Source: Welwitschia mirabilis (lineage: Eukaryota > Gnetophyta > Gnetopsida > Welwitschiales). Taken from it: a stretch of 64,000 nt of DNA. The position numbers and the translations under genes are program-made. This document shows, one piece after another, positions 11,171 to 22,062 of the stretch (position 1 is its first letter; each line of letters begins with the position of its first letter). The notes under the pieces were generated by a model. That model ran no database searches. It was given only the letters and a program-made list of their open reading frames with translations, and was not told the DNA's origin. The stretch lies in assembly GCA_051453625.1 (NCBI GenBank), contig JBOZIK010000001.1:159473055-159537054 (forward strand), given 5' to 3'.

Positions 11171-12210
11171 AATTACCTCAAGTCATGTTTTGCATTTACT
11201 CTTAATTTATTTAAGACTAATTCCACTTTTTAGTTAATCTATCATTTTCTAATACTTAAACCCTTTCTATTTTTTATCTTATCATTTTCTATTCAGCATA
11301 AAGTTATTCTAATTTACCTCCATTTTAGTTTAATTAAATGCACCCTTTTCACTTCACTTAGTACCCCATTCATAATCTTTTATAATTGTCCATGATGTAT
11401 TTGATATCCCATCGGTACACACATCTAAGACTTCTTCACAATGTATTTTTTGCCATTTATTTAAGTCACTCATATTACTTCAATCTTCATGATTATAGCA
11501 AGGTTAATTGGTGCATGTGAAAATCCCTAACGTCCGCATCCACTTTAATGTCATGGTTTTTGACATAAGGTTCATTCACTCACTCCATGTCCAAAAGGGG
11601 ACAAATTGTATATAAATATTTTTTAAAATTTTTTTATTTTTATTTCTATTTATTATTATTACTTTTTTTTTAAATCAGAAAGAAAGGCTAGGAAGAGAGC
11701 CTTTAAGCTCTTCCCTTCATTTGCATTATCAAGAAGTACATAATTATTTAAAGAGTTCACAATGAGTTATTAGATGAATCAAATAATGCAAATAATATGG
11801 TAAATGGGCCACAACTATTTGTAGATGAAGCTTGATCATTGTTCCAATGAATACGTGAAAAATGAATGAAATGATCCATTGTTTAATGCAAAGAAAAGTA
11901 GTACAAGTGCATTTCAGTGAATCCATAGCCTAAATAAAGAATACATCTGACAAAGACAAAAAATTAAAAAGTTATCTAGATAGCCTAACACAGTAAAATC
12001 AAATATTTTGGGAAGAATCTATATGTCCTATTTGAACAAGACATTTATGGGATACAACCTCAGTTATACTTTGCCATTAATGTCACTGGCATCTTAGTCT
12101 GTGCTTCTCTTTCTTCTATTTCTTATTTTGTCTTTCCTCTGTTAGAAAAACTTGTTGTATTGGCTTGTAAGGGAACCTTTCAGGTTTAAGTAAAGATTGT
12201 ATAATGAGTA
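11171..12210. other. Region without gene; PPT-like site inside
   Basis: AT-rich sequence with no supported reading frame. Its only notable element is the purine-rich site at 11593-11604. From about 12000 onward base composition becomes less AT-rich and more host-like. Confidence 0.4.
11593..11604 (+). other. Polypurine-tract-like site in E1
   Basis: AAAAGGGGACAA is followed within three bases by TG (11607). If it is the true PPT, the E1 3' LTR would run from 11607 to 14763 and include the antisense remnant. No purine tract is seen just before 13322, the alternative LTR start. The window begins too late to test this against the left LTR. Confidence 0.35.
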
Positions 12211-12480
12211 CTACCGAAGATTACTGATCTCATATGAAAAAAATAAAAACTTCACAATTTTTATCTGTTCCTGAAAATGACAGTTATATTCCCAAGCTAC
12301 AATCAATGGATCCTCCTTGGCTTTTGCATTTAGAAAGCTAGATTGCACAAGATGTTTTGTTATAACAAACAAATGATGACTTCCCTTTGCAAGAGTCACA
12401 TCTATCCGTTTTCTAGTAGAAGTTCTACAGTCTGCCTTTGTTAAACTCAAGAACTAATATTTTCCCAGAGAAAAGGAGCT
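12211..12480 (-). pseudogene. Exon-like antisense segment, function unknown
   Basis: A 79-codon minus-strand frame begins at 12450 and ends at 12211. It is normal in composition for a coding exon (for example LAKGSHHLFVITKHLVQSS and AKEDPLIVAWEYN) and richer in GC than the transposon DNA nearby. On the minus strand an AG preceded by a pyrimidine run lies inside it, so part could be intron. It lies about 450 bases downstream (minus sense) of the antisense remnant at 12929-13306 and may belong to the same captured transcript. No family is recognised. It may also be chance. Confidence 0.3.
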
Positions 12481-12928
12481 GCTAGAGGTATTGATTCTGA
12501 GAAGTGAGATTTAGTCAATTTTCAGTCTGAAAACAGTGACCTCAACATTGTTCAAAGGCATGAAAAGCCTGCTTCACATGGTGAATATTCAACTTCGTTT
12601 TTCCAAACGCAATTCCAAAAGTAAATCCATCGTCTTTATGAAGTAGAGTGTCTACGCAAGGGCTATACACATGATTTATATCCTCAGTCCTCAAGCAGAT
12701 GAAAAATAATGAAACTTGAAAACCATGTTTGCAATCTTAAATTTTCAGAAATGAAAGAATATAATAGGATTTTGGATTAAGACTTATTTCTGAGAGTCCC
12801 TGTGGTGCCTTTGGTGCCTTGGGAATACTCTTCTGTGAAGCGATCATTGGCCTGTTTGAAATCTCTTTGCCGTTAAGGGAACAACAATTGCTAGACCAAT
12901 CCATAGATTCTTCATCATCCTGTTTACT

Positions 12929-13306
12929 TCAACATTCCAACCATTCCTCCACAAATCTCATGGAAAAGCCTAAGAATCCTTTAGCTAAGCTGTTACTGCA
13001 AATCACCTTGAAATCAGACACACCGGTGCCTATTAACCAGGGATGCCCTGCCCCATCCTTCACCAACATATGATGTCCTGGAACAACTCTGAACACGCGA
13101 TGAAAGCTGGGACCTATGAAGATGCTACTCATGCATACTTCATCAACAATAAACGTTATGCTTTCACTCCATAAGGTGCGCTCTTCACAGGCTTTTCAGG
13201 ATTTCATTGCGTGGCGCCTGGTGTGGGATGTATTGCAAGGGCCATCTGCGGAGAATGGTGATACCACCAGCCTGAATACAAAATCATGGGAATCGATTTT
13301 CCATTT
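12929..13306 (-). pseudogene. Antisense coding remnant next to E1 3' LTR, unknown product
   Basis: On the minus strand one frame is open from 13306 to a stop at 12929-12931, about 125 codons, broken only by a single in-frame TGA at 13196-13198. The intact part from 13132 begins MSSIFIGPSFHRVF, continues with VVPGHHMLVKDGAGHPWLIG and ends FVEEWLEC. Composition is balanced and GC is clearly higher than in the surrounding elements, which argues for real former coding sequence. I do not recognise the protein. Two explanations fit: a host gene piece captured by the element, or the additional antisense ORF that some Tat-lineage elements carry between pol and the 3' LTR. No signal peptide or membrane segment is obvious. 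Confidence 0.5.
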
Positions 13307-13321
13307 TTAGAATCTCACCAA

Positions 13322-14763
13322 TGGCAAAAAAAAGATGCTAGCAAAAGGGGATTAAAAAAACAATAGAAAACAGATAATAACAGTGTCAGAGAGGAGAACA
13401 AAGATATCGGGGGCAAGGATCAAAAACAAGAATGCGATCACAGAGAAGAGGAGGAGGCAGCGGTTTAACAAAAATGCCAGGAAATCCAAAACATAGTAGA
13501 TGATGCACAAAAGAGGAGTATAATAGCAATGAACGACAGAAGAAAGAAAGCACAACGGAGCAAAGATGCAAGGTGGAAGATACCATTAAAAATGATGACG
13601 CAGCAGCAGAAAAACACTGTGCAGAAGAGAGGATCCAGGATAGTAGTAAGGGTTAAAGGGACGGCATAGCGAGCAAATGAAAACAACAAAGCGAAATATC
13701 TGAAATTATAGCGCCATTCATCAGAAAAACAATAGCAAACGCACATCAAGAATACCACCAAAACGGTAGAAGAAAATGCCAAAAGATAATACAAAAAAAG
13801 AAATGCGCTAGTGAGTTATGAAGAATCTTAGAAAAAGCAGCGGCATCAAAATGTGAAGAGCAATGGAGGCTTCATAACAGATGAGAAGAGGTTAGAAAAG
13901 GTAGAGGAATGCTAGAAAACAGCATCGAAGAGCGATTAATGAAGTAGATCATCATAACATAGGAGGGGCATCAAGACAAAGATTAACGAGGGATCTCAGA
14001 TACATCAAAGGACAGACACAGTAGCGGAGAAGACACAAAGGAATCTGAAAAGTCCTCAACATAATTTTCTTTTCCAAGTTTTTAATCTCTATTTGTATAA
14101 TTTAAAACGCTCTTTTGAGTTTATGAAAATTAATGTAATTTCCATTAGTTTGTAATCTTAAATATGCTAAAACAGAGATTAAAATTTTAATCTTAATCTC
14201 TTCATATTATTAATTTTTGATACCTGTGTTTTGTTCTTCTTCTATGTTTCTAATTTATACAGTGCATAATTGATCTTTTTTTTCTTATCTATTTCATTTA
14301 TATGCATAATATGTATGTTGTATTAGACATCTTACACTTGAAAATAATGCCAATATTTGGCTAGAGCCTATTCTTTTTCATTTCCCACAAATAAGTTTTG
14401 CCAATTTATAGCAATAGCCCCTAAATTTTAATAGACCTTTCGATTTTGCAATAGTCTCATTACTATCTTTTTCATCTCTTGGAAATTAATCCATAATCAA
14501 ATAAAAAATCAAAATAAAACATTCCTTTTTTAATTATTATTATAAAAAGGTGTGTATGAATTTTACATGCATTTCAACATTATTGTAGAGTTCAAAGATT
14601 TTAAGGCCTTGTTAAACCACCTTTACATAATAATTTCACTTTCTTTTTTTATGATGTTTATTTTAATAAAATTTGTCTTTTTAGGTTTAGGAAATTTATA
14701 AAATTTTCAATCATTTGACAACTTAAGATCCTAAACACAACATTGCAAAGAGTAGTAGCAACA
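13322..14763 (+). repeat. E1 3' LTR (minimum extent)
   Basis: This copy is homologous to window positions 1-2409 and lacks the TRIM insertion, which makes it the empty-site reference. It ends GTAGCAACA. The proposed start at TG (13322) is uncertain because homology cannot be followed past the window start. The first ~740 bases are purine-rich and less AT-rich than the remainder. Minus-strand frames here are Phe/Leu/Cys-rich low-complexity readings of the purine-rich strand and are not called as genes. Confidence 0.75.
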
Positions 14764-14999
14764 AATATTTCTATTAACATGTAAAAGTTAACATCTAGAC
14801 CAAGTTTGTTTGATGAATTTACCTTAGGTGAAGACAATAAGATATTTATTTTTTATAAGTTATTTATTTTTCCCTTTTTAATATTACTTGTGGACTTGTG
14901 CACTTTTCCATAACAATTTCAAGGGATTTACTACTTTCTAAAGGACATACTAAAAGATAAAGTTCATTTAGTAGAAAATGTCAGCATTGTTATCTAAGT

Positions 15000-16745
15000 C
15001 ACTAGTTTCACTTATCTTTTGGATAAAAATAATTTAAAAAGTACATTCTAAAACTCTCATAACAAAGTGATCAAATTATAGTTATGGATTTGATGAGTTA
15101 CTATATTAAAGATAATTGGTGACTTTAATGACATGTAGCAGTGATGTAAGTGGTACATGATGATGACATGTGTTATGACATTAGAAACACATGATGATAG
15201 CACCATATGATAGAAGAATCATGATCTAAAATCCGAGTCATAACCAATTGCACAAGAGCATATATAAGGTTACATGACAAACATGATAACCACTCATATT
15301 ATAATTATCCAAATTATAGCTGCCACCAGCCACTACAAGATAAAGGTTGCTAATCTCCTAAACCATTTCCAAACATATAAAAGGATCTTGAGCTCTCATT
15401 TGTAAAGATATTTAGTTAGCAAAGGTAGCTTGAATCCTAAGAGCATCACTTATTAACATGAATTTCTAAGCACCTCCTTTAGGAGGAGACTTGTTCTGAG
15501 GCTTGTTCAAGGAGTCTGTATCAACCTCATATTCTTTCTTTAATGTAATGTATTTTCTTATTTTAATGAAAGAATAGTTGTTTATTTTTTTATTTTGAGT
15601 TGCAAGTAGCCTCATTCTTCTAAATGAAATTACATTATCAAGTTATTTTAATAACCAAGTGAATTCTTTAAGTTGGCTTACTAGTTATAGTCACTTTTGT
15701 TTAATGATTCTTGAGTACATTATTCCTTAAATTTCATGCTTATGAAAGGCTATGAAGAACCAAACTGACTATTGAATTCACCAATACTCATGTGGTAAAT
15801 GATATTATGTCATCATAACCTTAGCTATCATGACTTAATAATTTAATATTTATTTTAGGAGCTTATGGGATATCATTAGAGTAAAGATATGCTATTTAAT
15901 AAGTTGAGCTAGATCTATGAAGCTAGTTTATTTTTCTACTTCACCAATCAAATTTCATTAAAATATTAATTCTTGATTTTTATTTATTTCGATTCATTAC
16001 AATTTTAATAAATTTGTGTTGCCTCCATTAATACTTTACTTTAAATTATTCCTACGAAAGAATGATACGATTTGCTTACATGGTTTTATTGAAGTTTGAT
16101 TTTACTATAACAAACATACATTTTATTATTGCAAATAGATTTTAATATTGTTATTAAGGACAATGACATGATAGATTCTCAAAAGGAGCATAATTTTTTT
16201 GTTTTTGCAATTTTTAATTTATTTTTTAAAGGTTTTTAGCACTTCCAATGGTGGATACTAGTTCCTTCCAATGATATCTAAATTAGTCTTTGCTTTTTAA
16301 GTATTTACTTTTCTCTCTAGTTTTGGGCACTGATCCATTTATAGTGATATCTGAATTGATCCTTTTTTGAGTTTTATTTAGTTTTTCAATCTAATCCAAA
16401 TAACATTTTTATATTTGGTCCTTCGTATTATAAGTCTAATGAGCTTTCTATAGGTTGTGATCCAAAAGGGGACTGAAAAACAAAGTGAAAACTAATACAT
16501 AATTCACCTTTATTTTTTTTATTTCTATAAATTCTTTTTTTCTATCGTTAGTTTTTATTTTTGTTATGTTTTAGTTTCTCCATTAAAATTTCTAAAACCA
16601 AAAAAATATTTATAATTTATTCTTTATATTTTATTTTTGAATTTGTCTTCATTTTAGTTTTTATTACATTTTTTTGCACTTCTATAACCTAAAATGTTTG
16701 GCATAGGTCACATAAATTTCTTAACTATTTCTTGAATTGTAAATC
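15000..16745 (+). repeat. E6 5' LTR-like region (boundaries approximate)
   Basis: The part at 15110-15420 is related to the E4 LTR. Shared pieces are the ACATGATG(A/G) repeats near 15160 (compare 56720 and 63900), ACATGA(C/T)AAACA near 15270 (compare 59486), and the promoter-proximal string around TATAAAAGG followed by TTGAGC and CTCATTTGTAA at 15375-15410 (compare 59575-59612). This identifies a TATA box and probable start region. A small perfect inverted repeat, CCTCCT-TT-AGGAGG, sits at about 15474-15487. The right limit is set only by the primer site at 16756. Confidence 0.5.
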
Positions 16746-16755
16746 TTAAGAAAAC

Positions 16756-16768
16756 TGGCACTGTTGCC
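16756..16768 (+). other. E6 primer binding site
   Basis: TGGCACTGTTGCC differs from the common Athila primer-site core TGGCGCCGTTGCC at two positions. Both differences are the transitions expected from CpG decay. It sits directly upstream of the E6 gag. Confidence 0.6.
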
Positions 16769-16949
16769 ATTCTTACCTGGTGCTATTAATCTTTTCGCAC
16801 TTTAGTTTGTTTAACTTAAATTGCAACCTCTATTAGACATTAGAAACCTATTTGGCTTTTAGACCCTTTTAGAAATTTATCTAAGTCTTGTATGCATTAG
16901 ATCTAGGATGATTAATCATTTCATTAGAGTAGCTTAAAATGAAAACATG

Positions 16950-18560
16950 AATCCTAATACTGATAGTAATGAACAATAAATATCACCATTAATAAACGAA
17001 ACTCATTAAGAGATCATGTAGGACAATATTTCTAGCAACCTAATCTAAATGTCCAATCCTCTCTTCAATGTCTTTTCTATAATAATGACATGCCTTCGTT
17101 AAATGAAAAGTTGTTATAAAATCTACAATCCTTATACCATAACCAATAAATAACTAAAAAATGTATCATATCATATAATAAATCCAAATTTCCTAATAGT
17201 CCCTAGAAAACCCTTTGTGATTATTTATAATTCTAGTACTTGGGTATCCCATCATACTTAGTCCAATCACCATTAGCATGTAGAATAGATTTTAAAACTT
17301 TTATCATTTAATTATTACCTCATTTCCATGTCTTAAAATTAGAAGATTTCTATTTGCATCTTAAATAATTTTAGCACAGGCTAGTCCTCTTACCATGATA
17401 CATCAACTCTGCAAATGCCCTTCATATCATGCTTTTTCCATTCTATCATAAGAAAAAAGCTAAATCCTGGTTCTAAACCCTTAAACATATATCCATTATG
17501 ACTTGGATTGACCTTAATAAATCCTTCATTACAAAATTTTTTCCAAGCCATAAAACCAATTCTTTAAGGTAAGAACTCATGAGCTATTAATAGAAATATC
17601 ATAAGAACTTCTTGTAAATGATTGAAAGGTATAAGGATGTACTTCGAAAATGTCCTTAATATGGATTTGATCTAGGTAGAGTAGTTAGTTTATTCTATGA
17701 TGGATTATCATAAAATGATAAGCAACTAGTTAAATGATAAGCATGAGTAGCTTCTTGAGTTTTCCATTAGATGAAATTTGTGATTACCTTAAATGAGCAG
17801 CTAAAAATGTTCTAGAAACTAGAAGAAATCAATCAAACCATCTATGTCCCCACATTTTATTATGTCCACTAGTGATTATAGACTACTTGATAATTTTGTG
17901 ATTAATAACCAAAAGATAAACTATCAAGAATATAATTCCTTTCCACCTCATCTAAATCTTAAACGTTCAAACCCAAGTGTTTAATATACTACATAAACTC
18001 ACATGAAACAACTAAGTGTATTTTCATACTTTTAGTTTAAAATATAGTAAATGAATAAGTCAATATCATAGAACACCATTAGTAAAGTAATAAAAATGAT
18101 CCATATTCAAATACCTGTAATACTAGGTGAATAAATCATACCAATTTTTTTGGAAATAGAAGAACTCATAGAATCAAAGCCATACTAGTCAACTAAGAAA
18201 TTCATTTTCATCATTATTCATCCATCCTTATCCATCAAACTAATCATGACCATTGGTATTTAAGCTATTGGAGAAATCATTAAAAAAATTCATTAAATCT
18301 CAAATCTAACTTAACCTTGAACATCAACAAATTTTTAGGTAACTTACTTCCTCCTTAAACAAATTCAAATAGAATTTCTAGTAATTTTAGGCTAGCAACT
18401 AATAAATCCAAAATCATATTTTCTCTTCTTTAAATTAAAGAGAACTTGACAAACTCCCATGGGCTTACAACAAAACCTAAAATAAGTTATAATTATAAAA
18501 ATATTAGAGCCTATTAAAATAGAAGCAATCAAGGCAATTCACCTTAGAAGTGGGAAAGAG
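16950..18560 (+). pseudogene. E6 gag remnant (Athila type)
   Basis: Readable Athila gag blocks appear in order across several frames. LRDHVGQYF-like wording occurs near 17010. NALHIMLFPFYHKKKAKSWF at about 17412-17472 corresponds to the conserved LRLFPFSL-x-x-KAK-x-WL motif. MTWIDLNKSFITKFFP follows at about 17495-17545, then ERYKDVLRKCPQYGFD at 17624-17672 and LFYDGLS near 17690. The frame reaches IKAIHLRSGKELNN at about 18516-18565, the typical junction ahead of the protease. Stops mostly replace Gln or Trp. The protein would have formed the element's particle shell. No zinc knuckle could be identified. Confidence 0.82.
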
Positions 18561-18599
18561 TTGAACAATTAGCCTGAGGAAAATCCAATTAAAGAGGAA

Positions 18600-19350
18600 C
18601 CAACATCCATAAAGAACAATGAGAAGGATGGAATAGTAGAGAAACTAGAAAAGCCTTACCCATTTACCATCTACCTCTACTCTTTCCTTAATGATTTAAG
18701 GAGAAAATTATTATGAAGAAATATCTAAAAGCCTAAGATATTTTCAAAGAAGTCAACATTAACATGTAACTATTAGAAGTTATTAAACAAATCCCCTATT
18801 ATGCAAAATTCCTTAAATATATGCATAAAATTAAGAGAAAATGCATGTTAAAAAAATTCCTTTCTAGCTCAACAAACTAATGTAATCATATAAAGTCAAT
18901 TTTTTGAAAGTGTAAAGACCCTTGTTTCCCTACAATTGTCATTATAATTGGAGATAAAAATCTTAGGTAAGCCTTGTCAGATCTTGACATAAGCACAATC
19001 CTATTAACCAATTTAGTTTATAAGAAAATTATAAAATCCTGTTAACCAATTTAGTTTATAAGAAATTTAACCTATATGACTTTAATAAAATAAAAATCCA
19101 ACTAGTTTATAACTTATTCAATAGCTGTTAGGAATTCTTAAAGATGTAATTACTCAAGTAGATAATTACTACTTTTTGGTAGATTTCATTGTGTTAGAAA
19201 TGAATTCAATGAAGAGTAATTTGTTTTTAGTCATTTTAGGTAGAATATTTTTGATAATGTCAAATTCTCCTATTAATTGCCAAAATGGTTTAATGAAAAT
19301 ATGATTTAGCAACATAACACTAGCCTTGAATATTTTTAATACTATGTAAT
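18600..19350 (+). pseudogene. E6 protease remnant (Athila type)
   Basis: After an acidic linker the active-site region reads ALSDLDISTILL near 18971-19005, where Athila proteases have CDLGAS. The catalytic Asp codon is 18980-18982 and the Gly has become Asp (GAC). After a short tandem duplication the C-terminal half is almost continuous: DVITQVDNYYFLVDFIVLEM at 19143-19202, VILGRIFLIMSN, then INCQNGLMKI and a stop. The ILGRPFL-like run and the INC-x-NG-x-MK run are hallmarks of this lineage. Confidence 0.85.
18998..19065 (+). repeat. 37-bp tandem duplication inside E6 protease
   Basis: AATCCTATTAACCAATTTAG with its following bases (18998-19028) recurs at 19035-19065 with one change. It shifts the protease frame and is a clear local lesion. 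Confidence 0.85.
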
Positions 19351-19385
19351 TATTATGATATAATAATAATATTTATTTTATTTAC

Positions 19386-19735
19386 AAAGTTCATGATATT
19401 AATCATTCTCTAGTTGAATCAAATGCTTATTCTTCTCATGATGACTTTAATGCTTTAAACTCACATTTCAAAGAACTATTAGAAAAGCATAGAAATGCTA
19501 TAAGATGGCTTACAACTAACTTTAAACATTTAGATTCTTTCGTTTACACTCATCATACTCTTTCAAAATTCTTACATGTATGTGCAGAGTCATCTCATAA
19601 GAATGTCATCCATCATATCCCTTTTTGGAATAATCAGATTTTGAGCCTTATAATCATAATATCTTTAAATCCTCCATTTCATATTTCTTTGAAAAACTTC
19701 CTTGGGCTAGTCCTTATCAAATTACAATTAACCAA
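19386..19735 (+). pseudogene. E6 pol spacer, open frame after protease
   Basis: A frame of about 115 codons without an early Met is open here. It starts HDINHSLVESNAYSSHDDFN and ends with a stop near 19735. A second frame continues for about 60 more codons. It directly follows the protease, where Athila Pol has a poorly conserved acidic spacer ahead of RT that often begins with an HDIN/HEV-like string. The assignment rests on position and style only. No RT motif follows. Confidence 0.55.
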
Positions 19736-19899
19736 TTAACATCCAAGGATGTTTTCCTTATCATAGATCATGAAGACCAATACCCATTTAAATGTTTTCA
19801 TACCATCTCATTAAACACATCAACCATCTATTCCTGCCATTCATTCATGAGTTCTTCAGGCTTAATGATTCTAGTTTATGGTCTTAAACAAATAATCCT

Positions 19900-21040
19900 C
19901 TAATAAGAGATCATCTTGTTAGTATAATTTTAGGTAGAATTTAAGTTCACTTGTATTTTTTCAAAAAATAGTTATGTTTGTTTTTATTTATCCTATTAAG
20001 TTTAGTTTTACTTGAGGTATCCAATTTTTATAAAATATGGTTAAAAATGATTGAATCTACCTTCATACTATGCTCTGTATTTTCAAGCATGTTATGAGGA
20101 TGAGATATTCTTTAATTAGGCTAATAAACTAATAACCCTACTTATGTGCATAAAAATGTTAAAAATTAAAAGTAGAATCAAAAGAAAAAACTATAATATC
20201 TCTTTTTCAAAAGAACATTTTATTTTAACCAATTAAGTAGGTTTAGCTAATCACATTAGAGCTATGAACCCTTGTTAGTAATTTATCTCTAATAATCTAT
20301 TTATAACATGATCAACTACATTATGGCTATAGACACTTACTGGCAATGCAATACTAAGTTCTCTAAAAACTAAAATGTTTTAATTCTATTGGATGAAAAT
20401 GTCATAATACCAAATGCTTAAAATAAATGGATATGTATAATTATGACAAAGTTAAATTATGGAATGAAAGGATGAGATTTGAAGATTCTTTCATGTTCGC
20501 TTTTCTTAACTTGTGTACTTAAGAATTTGTTTACTAATTTTTGAATTTTTGTAAGTTTATTTAAAGGATATCTTACTTGTTTGACATTGTGATCCACTTA
20601 AATAAAAATAAATTTCACAAAAATTTCAATAAAGTGACCATTAATTAAGTATTTTATACTTTTCAATCATAGGATATATGGTTATTGCATGTTTCCTATT
20701 GTATTTTGCATTTATTTTACATAATTTCATTATCAATTTCAACCATGTTATTCTTGGAGAAAACACACTGAAAAGAAACAAAAAGAACATAGTTGTATTT
20801 CTTTTAAAAATACCTATTAATCCATGTTAGAATTTCTATCTAATAAATCCAGGACATTGATGAATGTAAATAATCTTATAGTCCATATTTACCCTTATAT
20901 TTATAAAGACTTATCACTACCCTTACATTTTCATCATCCTTATAAGCTGAGAGCTCTATTAATACTATGTTTCATGCCTTCACCATTGTTTAGGTAATAT
21001 TACAACACTCAGCTAACATCATAACTTGTCTCCATGAGTG
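19900..21040. other. Region without recognisable feature
   Basis: AT-rich sequence with no supported frame, LTR end or repeat. It lies where the E6 RT would be expected, so the loss of pol probably happened near 19900. Confidence 0.5.
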
Positions 21041-21048
21041 CCACCGCC

Positions 21049-21271
21049 ATTTCATCTTGAACTACATCCAAACTTTGTGTTAGCCTTATATTGTAATTGT
21101 AAATCATCTACATTATAGGGTAAGTTTTATAAAATTAATTTTTAGTTCATCTTACTTACAATTTCATTATGAATTGCATCCAAACTTCATGTTGGCCTTT
21201 TATTACATCTGGAAATCATTTATTGTATAGGGTAAGTTCTATAAAATTGATTTTTAGTTCATTTTACTTAA
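21049..21271 (+). repeat. Tandem duplication, two units of ~112 bp
   Basis: Unit one (21049-21160) begins ATTTCATCTTGAACT and unit two (21161-21271) begins ATTTCATTATGAATT. Both continue with GCATCCAAACTT-like sequence and TAGGGTAAGTT(T/C)TATAAAATT before TTTTTAGTTCAT. Identity is roughly 80 percent by eye. Confidence 0.8.
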
Positions 21272-22050
21272 TTTATCTCATGATTTTTATTTGTAATACA
21301 ATTTTTTCAAATCTAATGATGAAAGTTTTCACTTTCTCTCTTTTTATCTCTATCATTTCTTTGTCTTTCATTGTTTTCTTGTTAATCTTTTAGGAAAATA
21401 AGTGGAAGACAATAATCCTTCATTGAGTATTAATTTTTTATTCATTTTTGGATATGTTCACTTCATTTTACCTTGTAGGAATTGAAACAAGAGGATGAAA
21501 TTATTTATTGAAAGAGATCCATGCATTCTACTATCTAAAACAAGTGCTTAAATTTTATAAGAATGCTACATTTAACAATAAAAACACCTAGATAATCCAT
21601 TATTCTATACACTGCACTTTATTTTCAATATATTTAGTTGATTTTAATGTAGTTTTAGGGGTAGAATATTTAGAACAGCTCCCATTTACTTTAGTAGATA
21701 CTTTAGAATATTATTATTATGTCTTAGAGTAGAGTACACATCCAACTAAAAAGGTGTGTTATCATGTTAGTTTTTACATAAGAATGAGCTTTCTCTATTT
21801 TGATTTATCATTCATAATATCAACTATGTCACATGTCATTAATGCATATAGTAGTCATCTAGATTATATAAGAATTATTTAGGAAAATTGGCCTTTGACA
21901 TAGCTAAATTATTGTTTAAAACCATAATATATCACATAGGACATAAGAGTAATCTTTATTTGCCTTGCCTAATTTCTAACATCATTTGCAATAACTTTTA
22001 TTAAACATTAGATTGTAAAGGTTGAAAAAGATAATACATAAAAACCATCA
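21272..22050. other. Region without recognisable feature
   Basis: AT-rich. A 74-codon hydrophobic plus-strand frame at 21169-21393 overlaps the duplication and its T-rich right flank. It is judged a composition effect. Confidence 0.4.
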
Positions 22051-22062
22051 CTCCCCCAAAGG
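22051..22062 (-). other. Polypurine-tract candidate on minus strand
   Basis: Minus-strand CCTTTGGGGGAG is followed immediately by TG, as at an LTR start running toward lower coordinates. No matching LTR partner or coding region was found, so the parent element is unknown. Confidence 0.35.

Larger units (their letters stand above)
1..14763 (+). mobile_element. E1: decayed Tat-lineage Ty3/gypsy LTR retrotransposon
   Basis: Order on the plus strand is LTR, PBS, gag, protease, RT, RNase H, a second RNase H, integrase, a long post-pol region and a second LTR copy. Tat lineage is inferred from the RT wording (for example EDYVDDVVVKS), the extra RNase H after the first one, and the protease style. 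All frames are broken by stops and shifts. The left end lies at or beyond the window start, so the left target duplication cannot be seen. The right end is taken at 14763, where homology between the two terminal copies stops at GTAGCAACA. A size above 14 kb is normal for Tat/Ogre-type elements. Confidence 0.85.
15000..19900 (+). mobile_element. E6: truncated Athila-like Ty3/gypsy element
   Basis: An LTR-like region is followed by a tRNA primer site, gag, protease and the start of the pol spacer, all on the plus strand. Family resemblance is to Athila: the gag wording ERYKDVLRKCP, the LRSGKEL junction, and the protease run DNYYFLVDFIVLEM. No RT, integrase or 3' LTR was found after 19900, so the element is truncated or deleted. 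The left boundary is approximate, as no clear TG start was found. Confidence 0.7.

Noticed and set aside
13352-13794. Three overlapping minus-strand frames rich in Phe, Leu, Cys and Ser in the E1 LTR
   Set aside because: They arise from a purine-rich plus strand; the homologous LTR copy at 684-1116 keeps none of them as a conserved protein.
17030-17130. Minus-strand reading resembling a Tat gag zinc-finger region
   Set aside because: The plus strand carries consistent Athila gag blocks before and after this point, so the minus reading is coincidental.
19386-19900. Endogenous pararetrovirus or novel gene
   Set aside because: The open frame directly follows an Athila protease in the same element and fits the pol spacer; no movement-protein or coat-protein motif was seen.
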